From assembly GCF_003202915.1 (NCBI RefSeq), contig NZ_QGLP01000005.1:1-64000 (forward strand): a stretch of 64,000 nucleotides of DNA. Reading direction: 5' to 3'. Every line of letters starts with the position of its first letter. Positions within the stretch are counted from its first letter, which is position 1. Position numbers and translations under genes: made by a program. Under the pieces are notes generated by a model. The model ran no database searches. It had not been told where the DNA came from and worked only from the letters and a program-made list of their open reading frames with translations. Positions 1-8,438 of the stretch are shown piece by piece. The DNA comes from Gilliamella apicola. Lineage in GTDB: Bacteria; Pseudomonadota; Gammaproteobacteria; Enterobacterales; Orbaceae.

Positions 1-2
1 TC

Positions 3-1871
3 AGTGACGGTGAGTTAATCATTCGTGACCAAGATAAACAAACACAAGATATTAATGAACTCAGTCATGATACCGAAAATGCCCATAGCAAACTCAAACC
101 AATCTTTAATAAAGAGGATGAGCAGACTAGATTAAACATTGTCACTAGCTTAAAAGAGTTAGGAGAGCAGGTAAAAGAGCTCGAACGCACTATTCATAAA
201 GATGCCGGTAAAGACTCGCAAGATGGCAAAATGGGCAATGACTTTAGTAAAGGCGTTGACTCAGCCGTATCAATTATTACCGGCATTATCACCGGCGATA
301 TGACCGGCGGCTTAGCTGGCGCCAGTGCACCATGGCTGGCTGAGCAGATAAAGATACAAGCCGGTGATAACGAAACCGCGAGGTTAGTTGCCCATGCAAT
401 ACTTGGTGCGGTAGTGGCTGAACTACAAGGCAACTCAGCATTATCTGGTGGAGCTGGTGCAGTGGCTGGTGAAGTTGCAGCAGATATCATCCGCAAACAA
501 CTGTATGGCAAAGAAGTCAAAGATTTAACCGAAGAAGAAAAACAAACCATCAGCGCATTATCGCAGTTAGCCTCCGGCCTTGCCGTTGCTGCCGGCGGTG
601 GTAATATTGGTGATGCCAGTGCAGCTATTAGTAGCAGTAAAAATGCGGTTGAAAATAATCGTTTGAGTACGGTTGAAGAACAAAAGCGAATCAATGAACT
701 GGCTAAAGACAATGAGCAAGAAAAGTTACTTTATCAAGCAGCAGCTTGTGCTTTAGTCCACTGTTCAGCTGAATTTGCTGATGATGATCCGATGAAAGCG
801 GTATACCAAAAACTAGAAGAGTTAGGTAGCAGTGATGAGTTACAAGCTTATAGAGAAGCACTTGCCTTACAAGAGTATATCAAAACCAATATTGTCCCTG
901 ACGTAAATGGTTTTTATCCGATTACTTATGAAACCGTTGAAAAGCTGTTTGAGTATACAAGTGGGGATGAGTTTGTAGATTCAGCTGCCTATATTGATAA
1001 TAAATACAGTGTGAAAACCCGATTATTAGGGTTATTACAAGTTTTAGGTGCATTAGGTGAAGGTGGTTTAGCCGTTGCTTTATCACCAGGATGTACAACG
1101 GTTATAGGTTGTGGACCAAGTGCCTTATTGTCTTGGTCTGCAGTTGATAATGGCATGACGGGCGGTGCTGTTATTATTAATGGTAAAAGCTATACAACAC
1201 TAACGGGGAAAGGACTGGCGGAAGCACTAAATATCTCGGAATCTGATGGTGATTTGTTATTTAATGCCATAACAGGTTTACTATCAGCGAAAAAATTAGG
1301 TGATTTAGCTTCTTCAAGTCTTTCTTCTGGTAATAAATTAACTGCAAAAGAGTTAGATGCAATAAAGAGTGAGCTTGATCGTGCTGGCAATAAATTAAAA
1401 GTAGATCCACATGCAGGAAAAGGAAATAATATTGCTAAATCTGTAACTACGGAGCAAACAGGCATCAAATGGGGAGAGGGAATAAAAGGTCAAGGTATGC
1501 CATGGGAGGACTTTGTTGGAAATGAACTTCCTGCAGGTTCACGGTTACCGGAAAATTTTAAAACATTTGATTATTATGATGAAATAGCCAAAAAAGCAGT
1601 TAGCGTAAAAACATTAGATACCACAACTGCTGCTAAATTAGCTAATCCAAAACAAATTTATAATACTCTTAAAAATTATATTGATGAGGTTGCGAATTTT
1701 AAGGAATATAAGTTAAAAGATGTAAAAATAACAAATAGTGATATTATGAGTCGGGAAATTCGTTTGGCTGTGCCGGCAGTAACTACTAAGGCTCAATGGC
1801 AACATATATCCAACGCTATTGATTATGGCAAAAGCCGAGGTGTTAAACTTATTGTAACAGAGGTGAAATAA
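3..1871 (+). CDS. cdiA: CdiA C-terminal region: pre-toxin VENN domain plus EC869-like nuclease toxin (5' partial)
   Basis: The frame is open from the first bases of the window, so this is the 3' part of a longer gene or an orphan cassette; an internal ATG lies at 231. The first 76 codons match the stretch that ends the haemagglutinin part of CdiA (motif AAISDGELIIRD in the other copies). The pre-toxin domain follows and ends in VENN at 648-659. After a linker, the last about 130 residues look like the CDI toxin EC869-like PD-(D/E)XK DNase domain: E in MPWED, D in FDYYD, then SVK supplies the lysine, and the tail reads QWQHISNAIDYG. In CDI systems this domain is delivered into a neighbouring cell after cleavage at VENN. 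Stop and next start overlap as TAATG, so the immunity gene is translationally coupled. The nuclease assignment is from memory of the family. Confidence 0.85.
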   Translation, partial: SDGELIIRDQDKQTQDINELSHDTENAHSKLKPIFNKEDEQTRLNIVTSLKELGEQVKELERTIHKDAGKDSQDGKMGNDFSKGVDSAVSIITGIITGDMTGGLAGASAPWLAEQIKIQAGDNETARLVAHAILGAVVAELQGNSALSGGAGAVAGEVAADIIRKQLYGKEVKDLTEEEKQTISALSQLASGLAVAAGGGNIGDASAAISSSKNAVENNRLSTVEEQKRINELAKDNEQEKLLYQAAACALVHCSAEFADDDPMKAVYQKLEELGSSDELQAYREALALQEYIKTNIVPDVNGFYPITYETVEKLFEYTSGDEFVDSAAYIDNKYSVKTRLLGLLQVLGALGEGGLAVALSPGCTTVIGCGPSALLSWSAVDNGMTGGAVIINGKSYTTLTGKGLAEALNISESDGDLLFNAITGLLSAKKLGDLASSSLSSGNKLTAKELDAIKSELDRAGNKLKVDPHAGKGNNIAKSVTTEQTGIKWGEGIKGQGMPWEDFVGNELPAGSRLPENFKTFDYYDEIAKKAVSVKTLDTTTAAKLANPKQIYNTLKNYIDEVANFKEYKLKDVKITNSDIMSREIRLAVPAVTTKAQWQHISNAIDYGKSRGVKLIVTEVK

Positions 1872-2368
1872 TGGATTTTACAAAACAAGAGAGGTTTTCT
1901 GCTGGAGCGTATGAAAATCAAGATTTTATCAATATTAGCACTTTTTCTGGATATAATCGACAAGCTAGAGATCCTGATGGTGCAAATCTATTATTATCAA
2001 AAGATGCGTCTAACGAAGAATTAGGTCAGGCGGCACTATTAGCTTTGTCTAAAAGCCGAAAAATAGCACAAAGCGAGATAGCTACTTTTTTTGATAGAGA
2101 TAATGTCAATCAACGCTATAATAATTGGGTTGCTAATTTAATGGACAAATATGGTTATAAAACCAAACGAGCGTTATTTAAAAAGATGATGCAATGCTCA
2201 ATTGAAATTAGAGATGGCGTTTTAACTATTTCTCCTTCTATTCATGAAAAGCTAGAAGGTTGGGGGGGGGACGATTTTACCGAAAGTAATAAAGTCATTT
2301 TACCTATTAATAGCTCACCAGAAGAAATTGGTGCAGGGCTAAGATTAGCATTTAGTCGTTGTCGCTAA
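1871..2368 (+). CDS. cdiI: CdiI immunity protein, DUF1436-like
   Basis: Small soluble protein of 165 residues that starts inside the stop codon of the toxin. The pattern of SGYNRQARDPDG near the N-terminus, LGQAALLALSKSR in the middle and a GAGLRLAFSRC end resembles the DUF1436 family of contact-dependent inhibition immunity proteins. It would bind and block the cognate nuclease domain in the cytoplasm. A run of nine G at 2262-2270 encodes the EGWGG stretch; such a run is striking in this AT-rich DNA. An apparently identical copy lies at 10670-11167, where the toxin is deleted. Confidence 0.82.
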   Translation: MDFTKQERFSAGAYENQDFINISTFSGYNRQARDPDGANLLLSKDASNEELGQAALLALSKSRKIAQSEIATFFDRDNVNQRYNNWVANLMDKYGYKTKRALFKKMMQCSIEIRDGVLTISPSIHEKLEGWGGDDFTESNKVILPINSSPEEIGAGLRLAFSRCR

Positions 2369-2395
2369 TTCCTCAATATCTTTTTTTATTGTTTG

Positions 2396-2425
2396 CCATT
2401 TCTGCGATTTTTATCGCAGAAATGG
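2396..2425. terminator. Perfect 13-bp hairpin after cdiI
   Basis: CCATTTCTGCGAT and its exact complement are separated by TTTT. It lies 28 bases after the immunity stop and just beyond the 3' end of the antisense SymE remnant, so it could end transcription from either side. The same hairpin is at 11195-11224, and relatives follow other cassettes. Confidence 0.6.
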
Positions 2426-2470
2426 AGCAATTATTTATTAATTATGTGCTTTACTTAGTAAGTTGAAAAA

Positions 2471-2548
2471 TTAGCTTACCTTTTTAGTGTTAATCGTGAT
2501 GAATTTATCTGTAATGAATCCGACTTCACTCAGCCGTAAGTAGCTTTT
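2471..2548 (-). pseudogene. SymE-like 3' remnant
   Basis: Read on the minus strand, this gives LSEVGFITDKFITINTKK and then a stop. The pattern matches the C-terminal core of SymE-family toxins (NWLEQAGFTTGQSVTVTAKK in the better copy at 12080-12351). No start or N-terminal part remains. A near copy is at 11269-11346. Confidence 0.55.
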
Positions 2549-2631
2549 GCTAATGAATATTTTATGCCAATAAATGAAGAAATTAGGTATAAGTATATAA
2601 GTTCCGACTTAATTTGATCAATATTTAAAAA

Positions 2632-2692
2632 GAGCGTTACTAGTTTTGAGATAAAGTATCGAATATTCAATCAAAACAAAAAAGTAACGCTC
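2632..2692. repeat. Long imperfect inverted repeat
   Basis: Arms GAGCGTTACT and AGTAACGCTC pair perfectly. Inner segments AGTTTTGA and TCAAAAC extend the stem, leaving an AT-rich loop. It sits between cassettes 1 and 2, away from any gene end. I see no second copy. It could be a terminator relic or the end of a lost small mobile element; nothing in the sequence decides this. Confidence 0.5.
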
Positions 2693-2737
2693 ATCTTTAC
2701 TAGCACTACCAAAGAATAAGACATAAAGTTTGTCTTA

Positions 2738-2868
2738 TTAACTTGAGCTGAAAATTTCAAAATGTCTACATATAAAGAGGTGCTATCAAATGAGCACCTT
2801 TTTCATCATAGCGTTCAAATAGTCATGAAACAGTATACACTCTTCGATTATTTTTACCAATACATCTC
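2738..2868. repeat. Dispersed intergenic repeat, copy 1
   Basis: This stretch resembles 17318-17448 and, in its second half, 14090-14178. Shared landmarks are ACTTGA(G/A)(C/T)TGAAAA at the left and TATACACT or TATAGACT followed by an ATTATTTTT tract at the right. It appears to be decayed sequence copied along with cassettes. I recognise no protein in it. Confidence 0.45.
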
Positions 2869-3175
2869 AATAAACCAACTCAAAATAATCATTATCTAAA
2901 AAAATAATTAACCAATTAGAATAGTTGTTATTACCCATGCGGCAATCAGTGACGGTGAGTTAATCATTCGTGACCAAGATAAACAAACACAAGATATTAA
3001 TGAACTCAGTCATGATACCGAAAATGCCCATAGCAAACTCAAACCAATCTTTAATAAAGAGGATGAGCAGACCAGATTAAACATTGTTACTAGCTTAAAA
3101 GAGTTAGGCGAACAGGTAAAAGAGCTCGAACGCACTATTCATAAAGATGCCGGTAAAGACTCCCAAGATGGCAAA

Positions 3176-4321
3176 ATGGGCAATGACTTTAGTAAAGGCG
3201 TTGACTCAGCCGTATCAATTATTACCGGCATTATCACCGGCGATATGACCGGCGGCTTAGCTGGCGCCAGCGCACCATGGTTAGCGGAGCAGATAAAGAT
3301 ACAAGCCGGTGATAACGAAACCGCGAGGTTAGTTGCCCATGCAATACTTGGTGCAGTAGTCGCTGAGCTACAAGGCAACTCAGCATTATCTGGTGGAGCG
3401 GGTGCAGTGGTGGGTGAAGTTGCGGCAGATATCATCCGCAAACAACTGTATGGCAAAGAAGTCAAAGATTTAACCGAAGAAGAAAAACAAACCATCAGCG
3501 CACTATCTCAACTGGCATCAAGCCTTGCAGTTGCTGCCGGCGGTGGTAATATGGGTGATGCCAGTGCGGCTATTAGTAGCAGTAAAAATGCGGTTGAGAA
3601 TAATAATTTATATCTTTGTCAATTAGATAGTTGTAATAATCGTAGTCAATTTTTATTGACTGGTGGTACAGGGGCTATTATTGGAGCTGTAATTGTTGGT
3701 GATGTATTATCTAATGTTAATCCGGAATTATCTTCAAGTCTTCAAGGCGCGGATTTGTCTTCGTTAGAACTACCGGTTAAAGAATGGATATTATATGGAA
3801 GAGATGGAGATTTAGAAAAATCAAATAGCAAATCTGATGATTACAATACTGCAAGTTCAGGAGGAATGGTTGCTACCGGTGGTGCAAATTTACAGCCACC
3901 TGATGATGACAATAATAAGAAGAATGAAAATAATCAGAAACAAAGGCAACAAGAAAGATTTGATGAACTAAAAGATGTTTTTGATAAGGATAATCATAAA
4001 ACTGATTTAAAAATTGATGGACAAACCATCCAACAAGGACCTGGAAGTAATCGTTATACAACAAGAATTTATGAAAGCCAAAATTTAACGGATAGACAAA
4101 TCTATAATTATGCAGAAGAATTAGCGGGACAACCTTTAACAAAAACTAGAGATGGTATTTATACAGCTAAATTACAAGATGGGACAACTATTACATTAAG
4201 AAATGTATCAAGCTCAGTGGACAAAACAGGAGCTCGTTGGACTATTGATATTAGAAATAATCCTACATTAACAAATTTATATAGAGGATTAAGAAAAAGT
4301 GCAGAAATTAAATTTAGATAG
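3176..4321 (+). CDS. Orphan cdiA-CT cassette: VENN pre-toxin domain plus unassigned toxin domain
   Basis: The frame is open from 2912 and carries the conserved CdiA stretch (THAAISDGELIIRD from 2933), but the only ATG is at 3176. This is typical of orphan cassettes, which gain expression by recombining onto a full cdiA. The pre-toxin domain ends with VENN at 3593-3604. A hydrophobic linker (GGTGAIIGAVIVGDVL) and a low-complexity Asn/Lys/Gln region follow. The last about 100 residues form the toxin domain, with LTDRQIYNYAEELAGQPL, LQDGTTITLRNVSSS and GARWTIDIRNNP as landmarks. I do not recognise a catalytic fold; an RNase is possible. Remnants of the same toxin end occur at 9157-9258 and 14198-14301. 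Confidence 0.8.
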   Translation: MGNDFSKGVDSAVSIITGIITGDMTGGLAGASAPWLAEQIKIQAGDNETARLVAHAILGAVVAELQGNSALSGGAGAVVGEVAADIIRKQLYGKEVKDLTEEEKQTISALSQLASSLAVAAGGGNMGDASAAISSSKNAVENNNLYLCQLDSCNNRSQFLLTGGTGAIIGAVIVGDVLSNVNPELSSSLQGADLSSLELPVKEWILYGRDGDLEKSNSKSDDYNTASSGGMVATGGANLQPPDDDNNKKNENNQKQRQQERFDELKDVFDKDNHKTDLKIDGQTIQQGPGSNRYTTRIYESQNLTDRQIYNYAEELAGQPLTKTRDGIYTAKLQDGTTITLRNVSSSVDKTGARWTIDIRNNPTLTNLYRGLRKSAEIKFR

Positions 4322-4330
4322 GAGAAATTT

Positions 4331-4714
4331 ATGATAGATGATTATGATTATAAAAATATTGTTGATTGGTCTGAATTCAGATCTTTTGGAGCATTATGGA
4401 GTTATATGAGTCCTGATATGATTCCATCATTAAAATTTTCTGGAGAGCAATTTCCTTTTCAAACAAGAAAAGAAATATTTTTTTATTTTGTAAAAAGATT
4501 ATTGAAGGAAGGACGTGTTAAATTGGCAAAAAAAGGGCATATGTTGACCGGTACAATTGATGAGCAGTTAAAAATATTTCATGATGCATTTCCTAACAAT
4601 GAGGATGGAATGTATGACCCTAAACACATGATGGAGGATTATTGGTTCTATGATGACTCTTGTCCTGCCGGGGCTGTATGGGTTCACAATGATGGGACAT
4701 TAGAATGGACCTAA
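4331..4714 (+). CDS. DUF596-family immunity protein
   Basis: Protein of 127 residues, nine bases after the toxin stop, with AGGAGA upstream of the ATG. The aromatic-rich pattern fits DUF596: ALWSYMSPD near the start, FFYFVKRLLKEGRVKL in the middle, the GTIDEQLKIFHDAFP segment, and WFYDDSCPAGAVWVHNDG at the end. DUF596 proteins are commonly found beside polymorphic toxins. Its role as antidote to the preceding domain is inferred from position. A divergent relative, also next to a remnant of the same toxin, lies at 9266-9616, which supports the pairing. Confidence 0.75.
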   Translation: MIDDYDYKNIVDWSEFRSFGALWSYMSPDMIPSLKFSGEQFPFQTRKEIFFYFVKRLLKEGRVKLAKKGHMLTGTIDEQLKIFHDAFPNNEDGMYDPKHMMEDYWFYDDSCPAGAVWVHNDGTLEWT

Positions 4715-4900
4715 TATAAGCTTTTCAAGATAAGCTCAACAACAAAATTCTATATCTATTAAGGAATAAACTTAGCAAATTAAATTATCACCGACGGCCT
4801 AGCTAGCGCCAGTGCACCATGGCTAGCTGAATAGATAAAGATACAACCCGGTGATAACGAAACCGCGAGGTTAGTTGCCCATGCAATACTTGGTGCAGTA

Positions 4901-6151
4901 GTGGCTGAAGTGCAAGGCAACTCAAAATTATCTGGTGGAGCCGGTGCTATGGTTGGTGAAATTGCGGCAGATATCATCGGAAAACAACTGTATGGCAAAG
5001 AAGTCAAAGATTTAACCGAAGAAGAAAAACAAACCATCAACGCACTATCTCAACTAGCGTCCGGCCTTGCGGTAGCTGCCGGCGGTGGTAATATTGGTGA
5101 TGCCAGTGCGGCTATTAGTAGTAGTAAAAATGCGGTTGAGAATAACTTTTTGTCAAATAAATATGGTGTTGAAAAATTAGACGAAAAAGGTAAGGCTTTA
5201 TATAAAAAATTAAAGGATGCCGGTATTGGTGATATAGATGAACTACAAGCTAAATTTGAGGAATGTAATGGAAATAGTGACTGTGAACGTGATGTTCGTA
5301 ATGAATTTAGAGAACAAGAGCGAAAAGCAGGTGAAATATTAACTCAACTATATCAAACAGGACAATTAAGTAGAGAAGAATTTGAATACCTTAACTCCTA
5401 TTATGCCGAAGCCATGATGTATGGAGCTGGAGAAGGACAAAAATTACATAATACAGGATTTAATCTTGCAGGTGACATATATGATCTTTCAGGACATTTT
5501 TGGACTCCAATGGGATTAATAAGTGATTCATACCTGAGTGCTATACGATATGATATAATGATTGAGGACTGGAAAGCAGAGGGTCTTAGTAATGAAGAGA
5601 TACAGTCTAAGCTTCTAAAACTCAATATTATTGATTCTGGAATAGCGCCTGTTAATGTAAATGCTCTTCTGAACTTGTATGATAATGGTGCGAGTAAAGA
5701 AAAAATAATGGCATTTGCATCTGCTGTTATTTTTAATAAACTTGTAGGCAATGCTAGTAATGCTGCTGGAAAGGGGACTGGAGCTGCTACTCAATCTAAT
5801 AACAAGTATTCTGGTGGGCTAGTTAAAGTAAATAAACCTGATGCAGCAGCAGATGCACTTGCTCAAAGGATAGGTGGAGTGTCTAGAGTTAGGTTTGCAA
5901 ATGATGGAAGGGAATTTGATTGCATCAGTGATATGTACATTGCTCAAACCAAGCCAGCTTTACAGCAATTAAATAAGAGTGTTAGAGTCCAAATGAAAGC
6001 TACCTTTGAAGCTGCGAAAGATACAAATAGATCAGTATATTATCACTTTGAGGGGCAACCGTCTCAATCCGTAATTAATAAACTTAATGAATATAGTAAC
6101 CGTTACGGAGTAAAAGTTGTTATCGATACTAAACCTCTTAACCCAAAATAA
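4901..6151 (+). CDS. Orphan cdiA-CT cassette with degraded 5' end: REase-fold nuclease toxin
   Basis: The conserved CdiA stretch is truncated. It begins about 4780 and has an in-frame TAG at 4832-4834, so the open frame runs only from 4835, with a GTG at 4901. VENN is at 5135-5146. A long helical linker follows. The last about 110 residues look like a restriction-endonuclease-fold toxin: GREFDCISDMYIAQTKP carries the D and the Q-x-K pair expected of a PD-(D/E)XK site, and KLNEYSNRYGVKVVIDTKP closes the domain. It resembles the Tox-REase families; I cannot fix which. The toxin domain is intact but the cassette is silent as it stands. Confidence 0.78.
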   Translation: MAEVQGNSKLSGGAGAMVGEIAADIIGKQLYGKEVKDLTEEEKQTINALSQLASGLAVAAGGGNIGDASAAISSSKNAVENNFLSNKYGVEKLDEKGKALYKKLKDAGIGDIDELQAKFEECNGNSDCERDVRNEFREQERKAGEILTQLYQTGQLSREEFEYLNSYYAEAMMYGAGEGQKLHNTGFNLAGDIYDLSGHFWTPMGLISDSYLSAIRYDIMIEDWKAEGLSNEEIQSKLLKLNIIDSGIAPVNVNALLNLYDNGASKEKIMAFASAVIFNKLVGNASNAAGKGTGAATQSNNKYSGGLVKVNKPDAAADALAQRIGGVSRVRFANDGREFDCISDMYIAQTKPALQQLNKSVRVQMKATFEAAKDTNRSVYYHFEGQPSQSVINKLNEYSNRYGVKVVIDTKPLNPK

Positions 6152-6163
6152 TAAGGTAATTAA

Positions 6164-6568
6164 ATGGTTGAATATTACGGTTGGATATCTATAAGTGATT
6201 CAACATATGAAAGTGATGATGGCGAAATGAGTTTAATATTAAATAAATTATCTTCATACATCACAGAATATAAAGTACAAAATGCATCTGGATTTATCAA
6301 TGTTCATGAGGTAAATGGTTCTTACCAAGTAATGGTTAGTGGAAATACTAACCATTTATCTCAGGATGTAATAGAGATTTTTAACCTCTATGAATATATA
6401 GCAAGGATAGCTATTGGTTCATATGGATTGTTATATATTCGAAATGATGAATCACTAGATGCTTGCAATGAATTTGAAGTTTTGGTTTTAGCAAGAGGGA
6501 AAGTTAGAAAAGAAAAAGATACGTTCTTATCGCCTTGTATACCAGTGATTGAGGATGATGAGGAATAG
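6164..6568 (+). CDS. Immunity protein, Imm7-like
   Basis: 134 residues, beginning 12 bases after the toxin stop behind AAGG. The landmarks YYGWISISDS at the start, SYGLLYIRNDE in the middle, then LARGKVRKEKD and SPCIPVIEDDEE at the end, match my memory of the Imm7 immunity family found with polymorphic nuclease toxins. It should neutralise the preceding REase-fold toxin. A degraded copy of its 3' end survives at 16075-16162 without its toxin. Confidence 0.68.
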   Translation: MVEYYGWISISDSTYESDDGEMSLILNKLSSYITEYKVQNASGFINVHEVNGSYQVMVSGNTNHLSQDVIEIFNLYEYIARIAIGSYGLLYIRNDESLDACNEFEVLVLARGKVRKEKDTFLSPCIPVIEDDEE

Positions 6569-6572
6569 AATT

Positions 6573-6608
6573 AATCCCCCTTACTTAACCTGTGGGGGAT
6601 TTTATTTT
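6573..6608 (+). terminator. Rho-independent terminator after the Imm7-like gene
   Basis: AATCCCCC and GGGGGATT form the stem and a T-rich stretch follows. It ends the toxin-immunity transcript. The equivalent place in the remnant copy near 16165 has lost perfect pairing. Confidence 0.75.
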
Positions 6609-6632
6609 ACCTCTTAGCTCAGCCCCTCAATT

Positions 6633-6757
6633 ACTGATAATCAACAATCTTTGTTGGATATTAATGATTACCGGCTAACAGTTAGTAAAGCCAAAGGTTT
6701 CCAGCGAGCGACTGTTTTAAGGTTGAGTTGCCCGCCGTTGAGGCTATAACCCCACAT
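6633..6757 (+). pseudogene. CdiA haemagglutinin-repeat remnant
   Basis: An open stretch reads SITDNQQSLLDINDYRLTV and then SKAKGFQRA before a stop at 6747-6749. The pattern resembles the filamentous haemagglutinin repeats that precede the CdiA pre-toxin region. A close copy is at 16225-16350. These cassettes therefore carried more upstream CdiA homology than the first ones, with an internal deletion joining the repeat to the conserved stretch that starts near 6763. Confidence 0.5.
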
Positions 6758-7031
6758 TTATGACCACAACGATGAAGCTTCGAATATTACCCATGCGGCA
6801 ATCAGTGACGGTGAGTTAATCATTCGTGACCAAGATAAACAAACACAAGATATTAATGAACTCAGTCATGATACCGAAAATGCCCATAGCAAACTCAAAC
6901 CAATCTTTAATAAAGAGGATGAGCAGACCCGATTAAACATTGTTACTAGCTTAAAAGAGTTAGGAGAGCAGGTAAAAGAGCTCGAACGCACTATTCATAA
7001 AGATGCCGATAAAGACTCAAAAGATGGCAAA

Positions 7032-8048
7032 ATGGGCAATGACTTTAGTAAAGGCGTTGACTCAGCAGTATCGATTATTACCGGCATTATCACCGGTGAT
7101 ATGACCGGCGGCCTAGCTGGCGCCAGTGCGCCATGGTTAGCGGAGCAGATAAAACTGCACACCGGGCATATGGGTGAAGATGGTAAATGGCAAACCGATG
7201 ATATTGCCGGCAACTTAATTGCTCATGCAATACTTGGTGCGGTAGTGGCTGAACTACAAGGCAACTCAGCATTATCAGGAGGTGTTGGTGCAGTAAGCGG
7301 AGAGCTAGCGAGTAAAGCAATTATCAACACCCTTTATGGTGGTAAAGATGCCAGCGAGTTAACCGAAGATGAAAAACAAACCATCAGCGCACTATCTCAA
7401 CTGGCATCCGGCCTTGCCGTTGCTGCCGGCGGTGGTAATTTTGGTGATGCCAGTGCAGCTATTAGTAGCAGTAAAAATGCGGTTGAGAATAATTATTTAA
7501 ACTCAGATGAGCATCAAACCAAAAAAGGTTTAGAATACAAAGAAAGAAAAGGTATATTAACAGATGAAGAAAAAATGGAATTACTTGAATTTCGTCTTAA
7601 AGATGATAGTTTAAGTGATGCATTAATAAATGCGTGTATTGATGTAAATAGTGATGAATGCCGTGTAGAACGCCAGAAAGCCTACGATGCTTTAAAAACT
7701 TATAAGCATTTAACTTATTTAAATCCTCCAAATGCTCAAATTGGTTACATGGAAATACAACATTTGCTTAGTGGTACATCACTGGAAGCTCAAACTGCTT
7801 ATAATATATTAGAAGGTCATACTCAAGCATTTAGGAATTTTGGGTACAGTGAACAAGAAGTTCGGCACATGGCGGGGAGTTATGTTTCAGCGATGTATTT
7901 GCTTGGCGGTATTAGTGCAATTAAAGCATCACCAGCATTAACAAAACAATTTGGTGTTGATGTTGCGAAGAAACCAATAAACGTTCAAGTAATCATTTCG
8001 TTAGAAATGGGGCAGAAAATTTTATATGGTCAAAGAGTTGTTAAATAA
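7032..8048 (+). CDS. Orphan cdiA-CT cassette: VENN pre-toxin protein, cut off before its EndoU domain
   Basis: The frame is open from 6750 through the conserved CdiA stretch, with the ATG at 7032. The pre-toxin domain is a variant form (LHTGHMGEDGKWQTDDIAGN and ALASK-like ending) and carries VENN at 7482-7493. A helical linker with a Cys pair (INACIDVNSDEC) follows. A TAA at 8046-8048 ends the frame, yet the same frame stays open beyond it and encodes an EndoU nuclease domain. The protein as written therefore lacks its toxin. Confidence 0.75.
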   Translation: MGNDFSKGVDSAVSIITGIITGDMTGGLAGASAPWLAEQIKLHTGHMGEDGKWQTDDIAGNLIAHAILGAVVAELQGNSALSGGVGAVSGELASKAIINTLYGGKDASELTEDEKQTISALSQLASGLAVAAGGGNFGDASAAISSSKNAVENNYLNSDEHQTKKGLEYKERKGILTDEEKMELLEFRLKDDSLSDALINACIDVNSDECRVERQKAYDALKTYKHLTYLNPPNAQIGYMEIQHLLSGTSLEAQTAYNILEGHTQAFRNFGYSEQEVRHMAGSYVSAMYLLGGISAIKASPALTKQFGVDVAKKPINVQVIISLEMGQKILYGQRVVK

Positions 8049-8435
8049 AATGGTCAAAATACAAATCGAATTAAAGGAGGCCATAGTGGGCAAACTAGTG
8101 ATTCTAATCCTCAATATGCTGTTGAAGTAATATCTGTTAATTCGGATGGAACTAGAATTGTTAAATTTCTTACTCAATTTGATGACGGAAACCTTTCTAA
8201 AATTAAAACAAGTACGCTCTTCCCTGAAAGTTGGAGTGATACAAAAATTATGAATGCAGTTACTACCACAGGGAGTTCAAAATCAGTGGCAACGAGAGCG
8301 TTTGATGGTGCATCATTGCATCAATCTACTATTGATGGTGTAAAAGTTGAAGTAATCAAGATTGGAGATAATATAACATCAGGTTATCCTTGTGGTAAAG
8401 GCTGTATGACAATTGAACAATTTAAAGGGCAATAA
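8049..8435 (+). pseudogene. EndoU-family RNase toxin domain, separated by a stop codon
   Basis: This continues in the same frame as 7032-8048. It reads NRIKGGHSGQTSD with the GGHS catalytic-histidine motif, then LSKIKTSTLFPESWSD, which is the K-S/T-FP-W pattern of bacterial EndoU toxins, and ends with VKVEVIKIGDNITSG. Only the single TAA at 8046-8048 separates it from the delivery part. EndoU toxins in CDI systems cut tRNA; activity here is not expected without repair of the stop. Part of it (8250-8435) has its own ATG but lacks the histidine. Confidence 0.72.
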
Positions 8436-8438
8436 GTT

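Noticed and set aside
194-712. Long open frame on the minus strand across the pre-toxin domain (similar ones at 3139 and 4780)
   Set aside because: It is the antisense shadow of a GC-richer, Ala/Gly-rich coding region and has no ribosome-binding site; the plus frame is conserved in all copies.
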